Notes: generated by a model not told the origin, from the letters alone. A stretch of 42,023 nt of DNA from Lentisphaerae bacterium GWF2_44_16 (GCA_001803225.1 MHBF01000064.1:1-42023); one strand, 5' to 3'; counted from the stretch's first letter, positions 33,660-41,334 are shown. Numbers and translations are program-made.

Positions 33660-35369
33660 ATGATGAAAAAGAAACAGACGGAAGAAAAAGAAATGAAAGG
33701 CGCCGAGATAGCGATAAGATGCCTCGAAAAAGCGAATGTCGAGACAATTTTTGCGTATCCGGGCGGACAGTCAATCGAATTGCACCAGGCCCTGAAGGAC
33801 GCAAAAATCAGAGTCGTGCTTCCAAGGCATGAACAGGGCGGCGCGTTCGCGGCAGTGGGTTATGCCAGGATAACAGGCAAAACCGGTGTCTGCATGGCTA
33901 CCAGCGGCCCCGGCGCGACAAATCTTATCACCGGCATAGCTGATGCCTACATGGATTCCGTTCCCCTGGTAGTGGTAACAGGACAGGTAGGAACACATTT
34001 CATCGGCAAAAACGCCTTTCAGGAAACTGATATAATCGGAATAACCAGGCCTATCGTAAAACACAGCTATCTTGTCATGGACATAAATGACATACCCAAG
34101 ATATTCGCGGAAGCTTTTTATCTGGCGAACAGCGGCAGGCCGGGGCCTGTCGTCATAGACATACCCAAGAATATACAGCAGCAGCGCAGTGTCCCGGTAT
34201 TCCCCGAGGAAGTAATTCTCCGCGCTTACAGGCCGGAGCATAAACTCAACGAGGCCGATGTCTTGAAAATAAAGGACGCCATAAAGGACTGCAAACGTCC
34301 GTGCATTTATGCCGGAGGCGGCATCATTACGGCGGAAGCTTCGGATGCTCTCAGAAAATTTGCGGAATCCTTCAACATACCGGTTGTAACGACCCTTATG
34401 GGAATAGGCTGTATTCCTGATAAACACCCGCTCTGCCTTAAATGGCTCGGTATGCACGGCACCGTTTACGCGAATAACGCCGCTAACGAAGCAGATCTGC
34501 TCCTGGCTTTCGGGGCTAGATTCGACGACAGGGTTACAGGGCCGGTAAAAACATTCGCGCAGGACGCTAAAATCGTTCACGTCGATATAGATTTGTCTGA
34601 AATCAACAAAAACAAACATGCCGATATCGGCGTACTCGCCGATATAAAAGACATGCTCGACGCACTGAACAAAGCTCCCATTTACAAGGAATACAAAGAA
34701 TGGCACGCCCAAATCAGGGAGTGGAAGAAAAAATATCCTCTCTCTTATAAAGAAAACAACAATATACAACCGCAATACGTCATCCAGACCCTTTCCAGAC
34801 TTACGAAAGGCGAAGCGGTCATTGTCCCGGGGGTCGGACAGCACCAGATGTGGTCAGGCCAGTATTACGAATACAAGTATCCCAGACAGTTCCTTACATC
34901 GGGAGGACTCGGCTCAATGGGCTTTGGACTTCCCGCCGCAATGGGCGCTAAAATAGCATGTCCGGATAAGCTCGTCGTAAATATAGACGGTGACGGAAGC
35001 TTCCAGATGAACATTCAGGAACTCGGCACCATACACAATGAGGATGTCTGGCTCAAAATGATTATCCTGAACAATCAGCATCTGGGAATGGTTGCCCAGT
35101 GGGAAGACCGTTTCTACGGGAGCCGCAGGGGAAATACCGATCTGAGAAATGCCAGGTCCAATCGCCCGTATCCTGATTTCGTAACCATCGCCAAAGGCTA
35201 TCAAATTCCCGGACGCGAAGTTTACAAAAAGTCCGAAGTTGAAGATGCCATACGCGAAATGCTTGAAACTCCGGGGCCATTCCTTATTGATTGTCATACA
35301 GGATATCAGGAGCATGTGTTGCCCATGATACCTCCAGGCAAGACATATAAAGATATACTAAACGAATAA
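33660..35369 (+). CDS. ilvB: Acetolactate synthase, large (catalytic) subunit
   Basis: A 569-aa ThDP-dependent enzyme condensing pyruvate with pyruvate or 2-oxobutyrate in branched-chain amino-acid synthesis. Visible are YPGGQSIELHQAL, RHEQGGAFAAVGYAR with the cofactor-activating Glu, TSGPGATNLITGIADAYMDS and GARFDDRVTGPV. The ThDP/Mg motif is GDGSFQMNIQELGTI...NNQHLGMV. A regulatory small subunit (ilvN) is not adjacent. AAGGG stands before the paired ATG codons at 33660/33663; a further in-frame ATG at 33693 is close to where many homologues start. Biosynthetic rather than fermentative type is inferred from the FAD-region wording and overall length. Confidence 0.93.
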   Translation: MMKKKQTEEKEMKGAEIAIRCLEKANVETIFAYPGGQSIELHQALKDAKIRVVLPRHEQGGAFAAVGYARITGKTGVCMATSGPGATNLITGIADAYMDSVPLVVVTGQVGTHFIGKNAFQETDIIGITRPIVKHSYLVMDINDIPKIFAEAFYLANSGRPGPVVIDIPKNIQQQRSVPVFPEEVILRAYRPEHKLNEADVLKIKDAIKDCKRPCIYAGGGIITAEASDALRKFAESFNIPVVTTLMGIGCIPDKHPLCLKWLGMHGTVYANNAANEADLLLAFGARFDDRVTGPVKTFAQDAKIVHVDIDLSEINKNKHADIGVLADIKDMLDALNKAPIYKEYKEWHAQIREWKKKYPLSYKENNNIQPQYVIQTLSRLTKGEAVIVPGVGQHQMWSGQYYEYKYPRQFLTSGGLGSMGFGLPAAMGAKIACPDKLVVNIDGDGSFQMNIQELGTIHNEDVWLKMIILNNQHLGMVAQWEDRFYGSRRGNTDLRNARSNRPYPDFVTIAKGYQIPGREVYKKSEVEDAIREMLETPGPFLIDCHTGYQEHVLPMIPPGKTYKDILNE

Positions 35370-35389
35370 ATATTCCGAAGGGTATTTTT
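35370..35389 (+). terminator. Weak intrinsic terminator after ilvB
   Basis: ATATTC and GGGTAT can pair (two G-U pairs) around a CGAA loop, followed by TTTT, immediately after the stop codon. Confidence 0.35.
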
Positions 35390-35444
35390 CAATTGGGAAA
35401 TATGGCGACCGAAACAGCGGTATTACAATCAGGGGGCTATGCTC

Positions 35445-36416
35445 ATGAATAAAATCATATATGCGGCACTGCTTTCAGTACTGTTTGTAACGGCCCTTCC
35501 TGCGGCAAAAGCCCCGGAACTCAAGGTGCAGTCCATACTCGCTTCGGTAAACGGAGAGCCCATAAGCCTTCTCGACGTCATATTTGAAACAGGGCGCGAG
35601 GAGGCCAAATTATGCGCGCTCTATTCCGGACAGGAACTCTGGGAGGAAACACGGAAACTCAGAAAAAAAGTCCTTGAGGACATCATCGCGCGAAAACTGA
35701 TTTATGCCGATTACCAGAGCAACCCGTTTACAATACCCCCCCAGTACATAGAGGATATGATGGACGCGCTGGCTTCCGAATTCGCCGGGGGAACAAGGGA
35801 CAGCCTCGACAAAAAAGCAAAAAAAATGGGCACTTCGACGAAGGAACTCAAGGAAAAAGCTAAAATCAAAGTCGCCGTCGAAATGATGATGAGCGACCAG
35901 TGCTTCAAAAACATATTGATAACTCCCAAAGACACCTACGAATATTTCCAGCAGCATAAAGAAGAATTTTCCACTCCCGCGCAAGTCGAAATTGAAATGA
36001 TATTTTTGAAAGACAACGAAGAAAAAAAAGACAGTATCAAGGAAACCATAAGGGAGATCACTGAGGATACAAAAAGCGGAGACGCCAAAATCTTCAGGTC
36101 CCTCGCAGTGCTTCATTCAGAAGGCCCGAACGCGGAAAATGGCGGTTCCCTCGGTTGGATAGACGAAACAAAACTCCGCTCTGAATTCGCCGCGGCATTG
36201 AAAGGCGCAAGCCCGGGCACCGTCGCGGGACCGGTCAAAACGGAAGAAGGGGTATATTTTTTGAGACTGGCGGAAAAAAAAACAGAGGAAAACCTTCCAT
36301 TTGAAGGCGTCGAAGCAAAAATCAAGGAACGCCTGGAACAGAAAGAACGGGAAATCGTATATAAAAAATATATCGAAGATTTGAAAAGCAAAGCCGTCGT
36401 CAGATACTATTTTTAA
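35445..36416 (+). CDS. SurA-like parvulin peptidyl-prolyl isomerase / chaperone
   Basis: AGGGGG is 8 bases before the ATG at 35445 but only 2 before the ATG at 35439, so 35445 is preferred (323 aa). The signal peptide (MNKIIYAALLSVLFVTALPA) is followed by a SurA N-terminal module (ASVNGEPISLLDVIFE, then long helices to about residue 160). A parvulin domain spans about 175-290 (QVEIEMIFLK, RSLAVLHSEGPNAENGGSLG, EEGVYFLRLAEKK), with a returning C-terminal helix. It should assist folding of outer-membrane or secreted proteins in the periplasm. The domain order matches a one-parvulin SurA/PrsA-type protein. Confidence 0.88.
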   Translation: MNKIIYAALLSVLFVTALPAAKAPELKVQSILASVNGEPISLLDVIFETGREEAKLCALYSGQELWEETRKLRKKVLEDIIARKLIYADYQSNPFTIPPQYIEDMMDALASEFAGGTRDSLDKKAKKMGTSTKELKEKAKIKVAVEMMMSDQCFKNILITPKDTYEYFQQHKEEFSTPAQVEIEMIFLKDNEEKKDSIKETIREITEDTKSGDAKIFRSLAVLHSEGPNAENGGSLGWIDETKLRSEFAAALKGASPGTVAGPVKTEEGVYFLRLAEKKTEENLPFEGVEAKIKERLEQKEREIVYKKYIEDLKSKAVVRYYF

Positions 36417-36478
36417 CCTGTCCGCTCAATTCGTCCCTGAAATCGCAACCGTTATTTTATTATTTCACCCGATAAGGT

Positions 36479-36679
36479 CTATGGGGGGTTCTTTTCATCC
36501 CGATAAAGGGCGTCCTGCTGAAGACCCATTATCTTCGTGTGTATGGAGATAATGTTATCATGTTCATCCATACGGCGCTCGATTCTTTCAAATCTTTTTT
36601 CGATCCCGTTTAATATCTTGTCTGTCTTTAAGGGGTTTTGAAAGATCTTATCTCTGTGACTGATTTTGTGTCCAGACAC
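36479..36679 (-). CDS. Doubtful 66-aa ORF overlapping a local repeat
   Basis: The first 25 codons (GHKISHRDKIFQN...) coincide with a 70-bp DNA segment repeated at 41454, where another reading frame gives a similar peptide (GHKIGHREKTLQN). The rest (GIEKRFERIERRMDEHDN) could form a short coiled coil. No ribosome-binding site was found. It may be the tail of a decayed gene or simply a translatable repeat. Confidence 0.2.
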   Translation of the reverse strand: MSGHKISHRDKIFQNPLKTDKILNGIEKRFERIERRMDEHDNIISIHTKIMGLQQDALYRDEKNPP

Positions 36680-36681
36680 AG
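36612..36681. repeat. Local repeat R1, copy A
   Basis: About 70 bp matching 41454-41523 with scattered differences. The best conserved part is GATTTTGTGTCCAG-CACAG. It directly abuts the gene fragment at 36679. Confidence 0.75.
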
Positions 36682-36765
36682 AAAACCTTGTGGCCGGAAT
36701 TTTCCCAATTGAATGAGATTCTTCACAAATATCTTACGAAATCACAGAAAAAATCATATCTTAAA
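36679..36765 (+). pseudogene. Fragment of the 147-aa gene (C-terminal part), frameshifted
   Basis: The DNA matches the 3' part of the gene at 38257 (about 38550-38637). It encodes QKTLWPEFSQLNEILHKYL, against QETLWPEFSQLNETLHKYL in the intact gene. A one-base deletion after that (CTTACG for CTTAACG) shifts the frame. Several differences are synonymous or conservative, so the copy probably diverged as a coding sequence before it decayed. Confidence 0.8.
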
Positions 36766-36859
36766 ATTAAATTACACGGTATGCTCAGAATTTTAGAAAT
36801 CGCGGAAATACTTAATGTAAAATCTATTACAAATTAGTCAGCGGGGTCGTACCCGGAGG
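36765..36859. repeat. Local repeat R3, copy A
   Basis: A 95-bp segment matching 39735-39829 with about six substitutions and no gaps. It begins AATTAAATTACACGGTATGC and ends ACCCGGAGG. It directly follows the gene fragment and ends about 70 bp before the palindromic operator of the ATPase gene. Confidence 0.85.
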
Positions 36860-36931
36860 ACCCGACCCGGAGGAAATCAATCCATTGGGAAAAACTGTAA
36901 TTGGAAACACAAAACCGAAGTTCTGGAGCTT

Positions 36932-36992
36932 AGACCAATTTACGGTATATCGTAAATTGGTCTTGACTATTTTACGATATATCGTATATTGG
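36932..36992 (+). promoter_or_regulatory. Operator-covered promoter of the DUF4143 ATPase
   Basis: AGACCAATTTACG (36932-36944) and CGTAAATTGGTCT (36951-36963) form a perfect 13-bp inverted repeat around GTATAT. A second, related site contains the perfect 14-bp palindrome TACGATATATCGTA (36973-36986); the two sites match at 20 of 22 positions and are 32 bp apart. TTGACT (36963-36968), 16-bp spacer and TATATT (36985-36990) give a promoter whose spacer and -10 are inside the second site. The start codon is only 6 bases after the -10 box. Confidence 0.75.
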
Positions 36993-36996
36993 TAGC

Positions 36997-38220
36997 ATGA
37001 AAAATTTAAAAAGAATATACGGAAGCATTATATCCGGTCACTTGAAAACAAACCGTCAAATGGTGTTTGTGACAGGGCCGAGGCAGGTGGGGAAAACTTT
37101 TGCCTGCCGGAGTCTGCTTCAGGATAAATCAAAATACGTCAACTGGGATAATCTCGACGACAGGGCCCTTATCTTGAAAGGACCTTCGGCGCTTGCCTCA
37201 AAATTGCAACTGGACAGATTGTCCGCATCCAAAACTGTAATTGTGCTGGATGAACTCCACAAGTTTTCAAAATGGAAATCGTTCCTGAAGGGATTTTTCG
37301 ACACATACGAGGAACAGGCAAGCATCCTCGTTACCGGCAGCCTGATGATGAACATTCACAGGAAGTCCGGAGACAGCCTGATGGGACGTTATTTCCTTTA
37401 CCGGATGCATCCTTTTTCAATTGCAGAGCTGGCAAATACGGACATTCCCAGCCATAAATCGATTGTGCGACCGCCATCGCGCATTTCCGAAAAAGATTTC
37501 AATGCGCTTTATGAGCATGGCGGTTTCCCTGAGCCTTTCATCAACCGCACTAAATCTTTTACCTCCCGCTGGTGGGGGCTGAGGCTTGAACAGCTTATAA
37601 AGGAAGATATGCGGGACATGACCAGGCTTCATGAACTGGCACAACTTGAAGTGATGGCCAGGATACTGCAATCGCGCTCCGGGACACAACTAAATTATTC
37701 GACTCTTGCCTCGGAGGTCAGGGTTTCCATTGACACCGTCAGACGCTGGACTGATGCGCTTTGCTCTATGCAGTTCGGGTTTATGCTCAGACCATGGCAT
37801 AAAAATATTTCCAATTCCCTGCTGAAAGAACCCAAGTGGTATCTCCGGGATTGGACCGGCATAAATGACCCGGGGGCCAGGATTGAAACTTTTGTCGCAT
37901 GTCATCTGCTCAAGGCTGTTGAGGGATGGACAGACCTGGGTTTCGGCGATTTCTCGCTTTTTTATCTCAGGGACAAGATGAAAAGGGAAGTTGATTTTCT
38001 GATTGTAAGGGATGGCATTCCCTGGTTTCTTGCCGAGGTGAAGAAAAGTGATGACAAGATTTCAAAATCCTTGCATTATTTTATGGAAAAGACAGAGGCC
38101 CCGCATGCATTCCAAATCGTATTTGACGCTGATTACGTTGACGCTGACTGTTTCGCATCAAAAGGTAAAGGGAAACCGCTGATAGTTCCTGCAAAAACGC
38201 TGCTCTCGCAGTTAATTTGA
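36997..38220 (+). CDS. AAA ATPase with C-terminal DUF4143 domain
   Basis: A 407-aa protein. AAA_14-type P-loop at the N-terminus: Walker A GPRQVGKT (27-34), Walker B VIVLDELHK (Asp85-Glu86) and the sensor-like ILVTGS. The DUF4143 domain is about residues 190-400, with LNYSTLASEVRVSIDTVRRW as a winged-helix segment and FYLRDKMKREVDFLIVRDGI...FLAEVKKSD as a PD-(D/E)XK-like nuclease core. There is no Shine-Dalgarno sequence, and the promoter position predicts a leaderless mRNA. Such ATPases are common in genomes and often suspected of defence or mobile-element roles; none is proven here. The 147-aa gene follows after 36 bp. Confidence 0.88.
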   Translation: MKNLKRIYGSIISGHLKTNRQMVFVTGPRQVGKTFACRSLLQDKSKYVNWDNLDDRALILKGPSALASKLQLDRLSASKTVIVLDELHKFSKWKSFLKGFFDTYEEQASILVTGSLMMNIHRKSGDSLMGRYFLYRMHPFSIAELANTDIPSHKSIVRPPSRISEKDFNALYEHGGFPEPFINRTKSFTSRWWGLRLEQLIKEDMRDMTRLHELAQLEVMARILQSRSGTQLNYSTLASEVRVSIDTVRRWTDALCSMQFGFMLRPWHKNISNSLLKEPKWYLRDWTGINDPGARIETFVACHLLKAVEGWTDLGFGDFSLFYLRDKMKREVDFLIVRDGIPWFLAEVKKSDDKISKSLHYFMEKTEAPHAFQIVFDADYVDADCFASKGKGKPLIVPAKTLLSQLI

Positions 38221-38256
38221 AATATAGAGAAAGAATATCAATCGAGGTTACCCCTT

Positions 38257-38700
38257 ATGATGACAGAGCAACAATTGTTTGAAAAGTTACAGCTTATAGA
38301 GAGGCTCTTTGAAGGGGCGGCGACTCCGGGCGAACGCAATGCCGCCGCCAATGCGCGGGAAAGGATAAAACAGCGGCTGGAGGAAATAGAAAAATCCGAG
38401 CCGCCCGTTGAATATAAATTTTCGCTTCACGATGTATGGGCGCGCAAGCTTTTCACCTCTTTATTGCGCCGTTACGGCATTAAGCCTTACCGTTATTACC
38501 GGCAGAAGCATACAACCGTCATGGCGCGGGTTCCGCATAAATTCGTCCAGGAAACCTTGTGGCCGGAATTTTCCCAGTTGAATGAGACCTTGCATAAGTA
38601 TCTTAACGAAATCACGGAGAAAATCATATCTGAAAACGTCTTCTCCGACAACTCCGAAGCGGAAGTTATCAGCGATGCCCCGGGGCTATTATCTGAATAA
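38257..38700 (+). CDS. Conserved 147-aa protein of unknown function
   Basis: The N-terminal helical segment EKLQLIERLFEGAATPGERN...ARERIKQRLEEIE is followed by PPVEYKFSLHDVWARKLFTSLLRRYGIKPYRY (basic) and PHKFVQETLWPEF. It recalls a family of small proteins found scattered in proteobacteria and PVC genomes, with some likeness to DUF2786-type helices. I cannot name a function. GAGG lies 10 bases before the first of two ATG codons. A broken partial copy lies 1.5 kb upstream at 36679, before the ATPase. The stop is 4 bp from the stop of the convergent gene. Confidence 0.75.
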   Translation: MMTEQQLFEKLQLIERLFEGAATPGERNAAANARERIKQRLEEIEKSEPPVEYKFSLHDVWARKLFTSLLRRYGIKPYRYYRQKHTTVMARVPHKFVQETLWPEFSQLNETLHKYLNEITEKIISENVFSDNSEAEVISDAPGLLSE

Positions 38701-38704
38701 TTCG

Positions 38705-39166
38705 TTAATGCGTATTTCTGATATCGACCACGCCAATCCCTTCTTTGCCTTCGATAAGAAATATGCCGTCCTTGAAGGACAGAAGAACTTCTCTATCTTT
38801 GTTGCGATATTGTAGCAGGAAAATATAGCTTCCTCCGGGATTTGCGCCCTTGAACCTGTCACCGAAACTCGCCTTGTTCAGGTTATCTTCTATGTGTCGA
38901 ATCCGTATATCATCTCTTAAGCCTGGCAAATGCCAGTAATTGTAGATGGCTATGATTTTTGATACATTTTCCCAGTCCAGAAATTCGTTCACCGATCCCT
39001 TCAGATTGGAGTTCAGGCTTTGTACTCTGTCATAGAGATCTTCTTTCGATTTGTCAAAAAACCATCCAAGAGTTACAAAGCCGCCAGGGTTCGTAACTTC
39101 AGGAAGTTTTTCAGCATGGACTGAAATTATCGATAGCATAACTATAAATGAGATTAGGATTTTCAT
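38705..39166 (-). CDS. Small exported protein of unknown function
   Basis: From the ATG at 39166, 153 aa with a clear signal peptide (MKILISFIVMLSIISVHA). The longer reading frame from 39202 runs into the neighbouring repeat and is rejected. The mature part has VTLGWFFDKSKEDLYDRVQS, WHLPGLRDDIRIRHIED and GSYIFLLQYRNKDREVLLSF; it looks alpha/beta but matches no family I know. The ribosome-binding site is weak. A MITE-like element begins 11 bp upstream of the start codon, so it may have been inserted into, or now supply, the promoter. Confidence 0.65.
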   Translation of the reverse strand: MKILISFIVMLSIISVHAEKLPEVTNPGGFVTLGWFFDKSKEDLYDRVQSLNSNLKGSVNEFLDWENVSKIIAIYNYWHLPGLRDDIRIRHIEDNLNKASFGDRFKGANPGGSYIFLLQYRNKDREVLLSFKDGIFLIEGKEGIGVVDIRNTH

Positions 39167-39176
39167 CGTATTTCTG

Positions 39177-39319
39177 TAATCGGTCAACCCGCCTTGCCGC
39201 ATACGGCGCCGACGACGCGGCGCCCTCCCCTATTTTCGTTCTTGCACGCTCAACGGGGGAGGGTTTTGCTTCGTCAAAACCGTCTTTCCGCACCCTCAAA
39301 TAAGGCGACTGACCGATTA
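39177..39319. mobile_element. 143-bp MITE-like palindromic element
   Basis: Perfect 10-bp terminal inverted repeats TAATCGGTCA (39177-39186) and TGACCGATTA (39310-39319). Inside are CCCTCCCC (39223-39230) / GGGGAGGG (39256-39263), GGTTTTG (39262-39268) / CAAAACC (39275-39281) and two GGCGCC blocks (39205, 39219). It has no coding capacity. The inner ACGCTC...GGGGGAGG resembles the palindrome at 5-30, perhaps a partial relative. Confidence 0.55.
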
Positions 39320-39433
39320 CCGAATTTCTCCATTAGGTTATCTTAATAATATAAACCATCAAAAGCAAGTTTTCTTTACATGTCAGGTTTTTAGGGTAAA
39401 GAATTTCCCATTTTATTGCCCTGCGTATTCCGA

Positions 39434-39481
39434 GCCTGCCGTACTGACTGAGCGAAGCGAAGGAGGCTGGCGACGGCAGGC
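39434..39481. repeat. REP-like hairpin
   Basis: GCCTGCCGT (39434-39442) and ACGGCAGGC (39473-39481) are perfect 9-bp arms around a 30-base loop containing GAGCGAAGCGAAGG. Confidence 0.6.
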
Positions 39482-39582
39482 GGTTATAGCATGTACAACG
39501 TGGACGTGTATCAATTCATATAATAGAACGGAAGCTTTCCACAATTTAAAATAGTTATATATTCATAAAAATATGAACTTAA

Positions 39583-39674
39583 CCGGCTTTGCCGGGACTT
39601 TAAGACGGTTGCGATGACGCGCAACCACAATTATACATTGGCATACCCTTGGCGTGGAGGCCCGCGAAGCGGGC
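39583..39674. repeat. Cluster of three small perfect hairpins
   Basis: CCGGC-TTT-GCCGG (39583-39595), GGTTGCG-N6-CGCAACC (39607-39626) and GCCCGC-GAA-GCGGGC (39660-39674). The rest of 39320-39734 shows no gene. Confidence 0.55.
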
Positions 39675-39734
39675 TTCACAATGGCGTTTCGCGCCCTTCG
39701 TCAAATCCGTTTCTCTGATAACAATTTCCTATAC

Positions 39735-39829
39735 AATTAAATTACACGGTATGCTTAGAATTTTAAAAATCGTGGAAATACTTAATGTAAAATCTATTAC
39801 AAGTTAATCAGCGGGGTCGAACCCGGAGG
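39735..39829. repeat. Local repeat R3, copy B
   Basis: Partner of 36765-36859, about 94% identical over 95 bp, in the same orientation 2970 bp away. It lies just beyond the 3' end of the AlbA-type gene. Confidence 0.85.
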
Positions 39830-39865
39830 GAAAAAAACCCGGAGGGAAAAAAATCCGGAGGGAAA
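39822..39865. repeat. 16-bp tandem repeat, 2.75 copies
   Basis: Unit CCCGGAGGGAAAAAAA at 39822-39837 and 39838-39853, with a partial third copy to 39865. It continues out of repeat R3. Copy A of R3 has a shorter version (two ACCCGGAGG blocks). Confidence 0.8.
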
Positions 39866-39889
39866 CCTTTCTGACTTTTTCAGAAAGCC

Positions 39890-41302
39890 TTAATTATACT
39901 TCTGAGATTCTATTTTCCCGGCTTCTGTCAAACGCCATGCAGCACTAGGTCCTTCTAAATTAGGACAACGTTCCAGATATCCTGCATCACGAAGTTTATA
40001 AAATTCAATCTTGACTAAATTTTCAGATTTAATTCCTGTAATTTCACGTGCTTGTTTATTTGTAATCGTATTGTTTTTCTTAAAAAATTTGAGTATTGCT
40101 TCTGCTGGTTGCGCTAAGGGAATATGAGGTAAGATAACTTTTACTGTATTCCCATCCTCATGTATTAACGGGGCTTGCAGCCCCCATTCTTTCATTTTTT
40201 GAAAAGTTGTATTCAATCCTTCACCTAAATCTTTATTGGGTGCTTCTTTATATCGATTAAGAGTTCTAATTATTTTGGGATTTCTTGCATATCGTGCATC
40301 CAAAATATTCTTTTCTGTTACATAACCTGGCAATTTCCCAGGACTAATCATTTCTATCCTATTATTATAAATAATTACCTGAATATCATCTGAAATTGAA
40401 TAATCCCTGTGTATTACGGCATTTACAAATACTTCCCATACCGCTTCTGGAGGATAATCCATCGTTTTCAGTCCATCTAGTGTCCAAGCACTTACAGAAG
40501 ACATAATTTGTGTAATTTTTTTCACAGCTTTATGAATTAATTGATAGAGAGATCCCTCAATAGTGTATTGTTCTGCCAAATGTTCACGTTCCGGAGTGTC
40601 CTCTCTAGTTTCATATCGTGTTATTTTTACTGCACATTTTCTGGGAATTACTGCACTGGGAGAATCATGAAATAGTAAGACTGATACAATTCGAGGTTCC
40701 CATGTTTTAAAGTCAAAAAGGTTTTGATTAATACAAAACTCAAGAGGGTCTGTTTTTGGAGAATATTCTAAAAGAAATCGTGTAAGTTCTGAAGAATAAA
40801 CTATTTGTTCTGGTTGAATTTCTTTTAATAAGAAATCTTCAAAAGACATTGCTCCTTTCGCAAATGATAATTCTGTGATTTTTTGAGGATCATTAAGAGG
40901 TAATGATTGAGCTCCACATCTTTGATAAACCACATTATCCGAGGTATAGTGAACAAATGAACTTTTTTCAACAAGAACTCTTAATACATAACCTTTACGT
41001 GTATTACATTTTAGAAATTCAAATTTCAAGTCTGGTGTTGGGGTAACTGCTGAAATCGCTTGTAAACAAGAATTTAAATCTTCAATTTTTTCTTTACCGG
41101 ACCATCTCATCGTTGGATTAGATTCTTCTTTTGGATCTTTGATACCTATCAAAAGTTCACCTCCGTCTGCATTAGCAAATGCAACAATGGTCTTTTGAAT
41201 TTTTTTGCCGGAGACATCAGAGGATTTAAAATCCAAAAAATGAGATTCTTCACTTGTGCATAATGTTTCTACGTCTTCATCAGCTATAATTCTTGTATTC
41301 AT
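39890..41302 (-). CDS. AlbA_2 / HATPase_c_4 putative regulator with C-terminal winged helix
   Basis: A 470-aa protein. Residues 15-140 form an AlbA_2 (Schlafen-related) domain: ESHFLDFKSS and IVAFANADGGELLIGIKD. Residues 270-400 are HATPase_c_4-like: PPEAVWEVFVNAVIHRDY (N-box), EMISPGKLPGYV and LGEGLNTTFQKMKEWGL. The last 70 residues look like a winged helix (ITNKQAREITGIKSENLVKI, RDAGYLER). Such proteins are annotated as ATP-binding transcriptional regulators and often lie in mobile or defence regions. The gene is strikingly AT-rich, with codon choice unlike the genes left of 36 kb, suggesting recent acquisition. An AGGGG site lies 9 bases before the ATG, inside the loop of an inverted repeat. 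Confidence 0.88.
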   Translation of the reverse strand: MNTRIIADEDVETLCTSEESHFLDFKSSDVSGKKIQKTIVAFANADGGELLIGIKDPKEESNPTMRWSGKEKIEDLNSCLQAISAVTPTPDLKFEFLKCNTRKGYVLRVLVEKSSFVHYTSDNVVYQRCGAQSLPLNDPQKITELSFAKGAMSFEDFLLKEIQPEQIVYSSELTRFLLEYSPKTDPLEFCINQNLFDFKTWEPRIVSVLLFHDSPSAVIPRKCAVKITRYETREDTPEREHLAEQYTIEGSLYQLIHKAVKKITQIMSSVSAWTLDGLKTMDYPPEAVWEVFVNAVIHRDYSISDDIQVIIYNNRIEMISPGKLPGYVTEKNILDARYARNPKIIRTLNRYKEAPNKDLGEGLNTTFQKMKEWGLQAPLIHEDGNTVKVILPHIPLAQPAEAILKFFKKNNTITNKQAREITGIKSENLVKIEFYKLRDAGYLERCPNLEGPSAAWRLTEAGKIESQKYN

Positions 41303-41334
41303 TGTATAAATCCCCTATTTAGGTAATTTATACA
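41303..41334 (-). promoter_or_regulatory. Inverted repeat enclosing the ribosome-binding site of the AlbA-type gene
   Basis: TGTATAAAT (41303-41311) and ATTTATACA (41326-41334) are perfect 9-bp arms. On the minus strand the loop holds AGGGG and the right arm ends next to the ATG. It could be an autoregulatory operator, or an mRNA hairpin that presents or hides the ribosome-binding site. Confidence 0.5.

Noticed and set aside
39808..39829. On the minus strand GGGTTCGACCCCGC looks like a tRNA T-arm.
   Set aside because: No acceptor, anticodon or D-arm can be placed around it, and the same bases belong to repeat R3, whose other copy changes the loop.
39822..39865. GGAGGG tandem units as multiple ribosome-binding sites.
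   Set aside because: No plus-strand start codon with a usable reading frame follows; the next gene runs on the minus strand.
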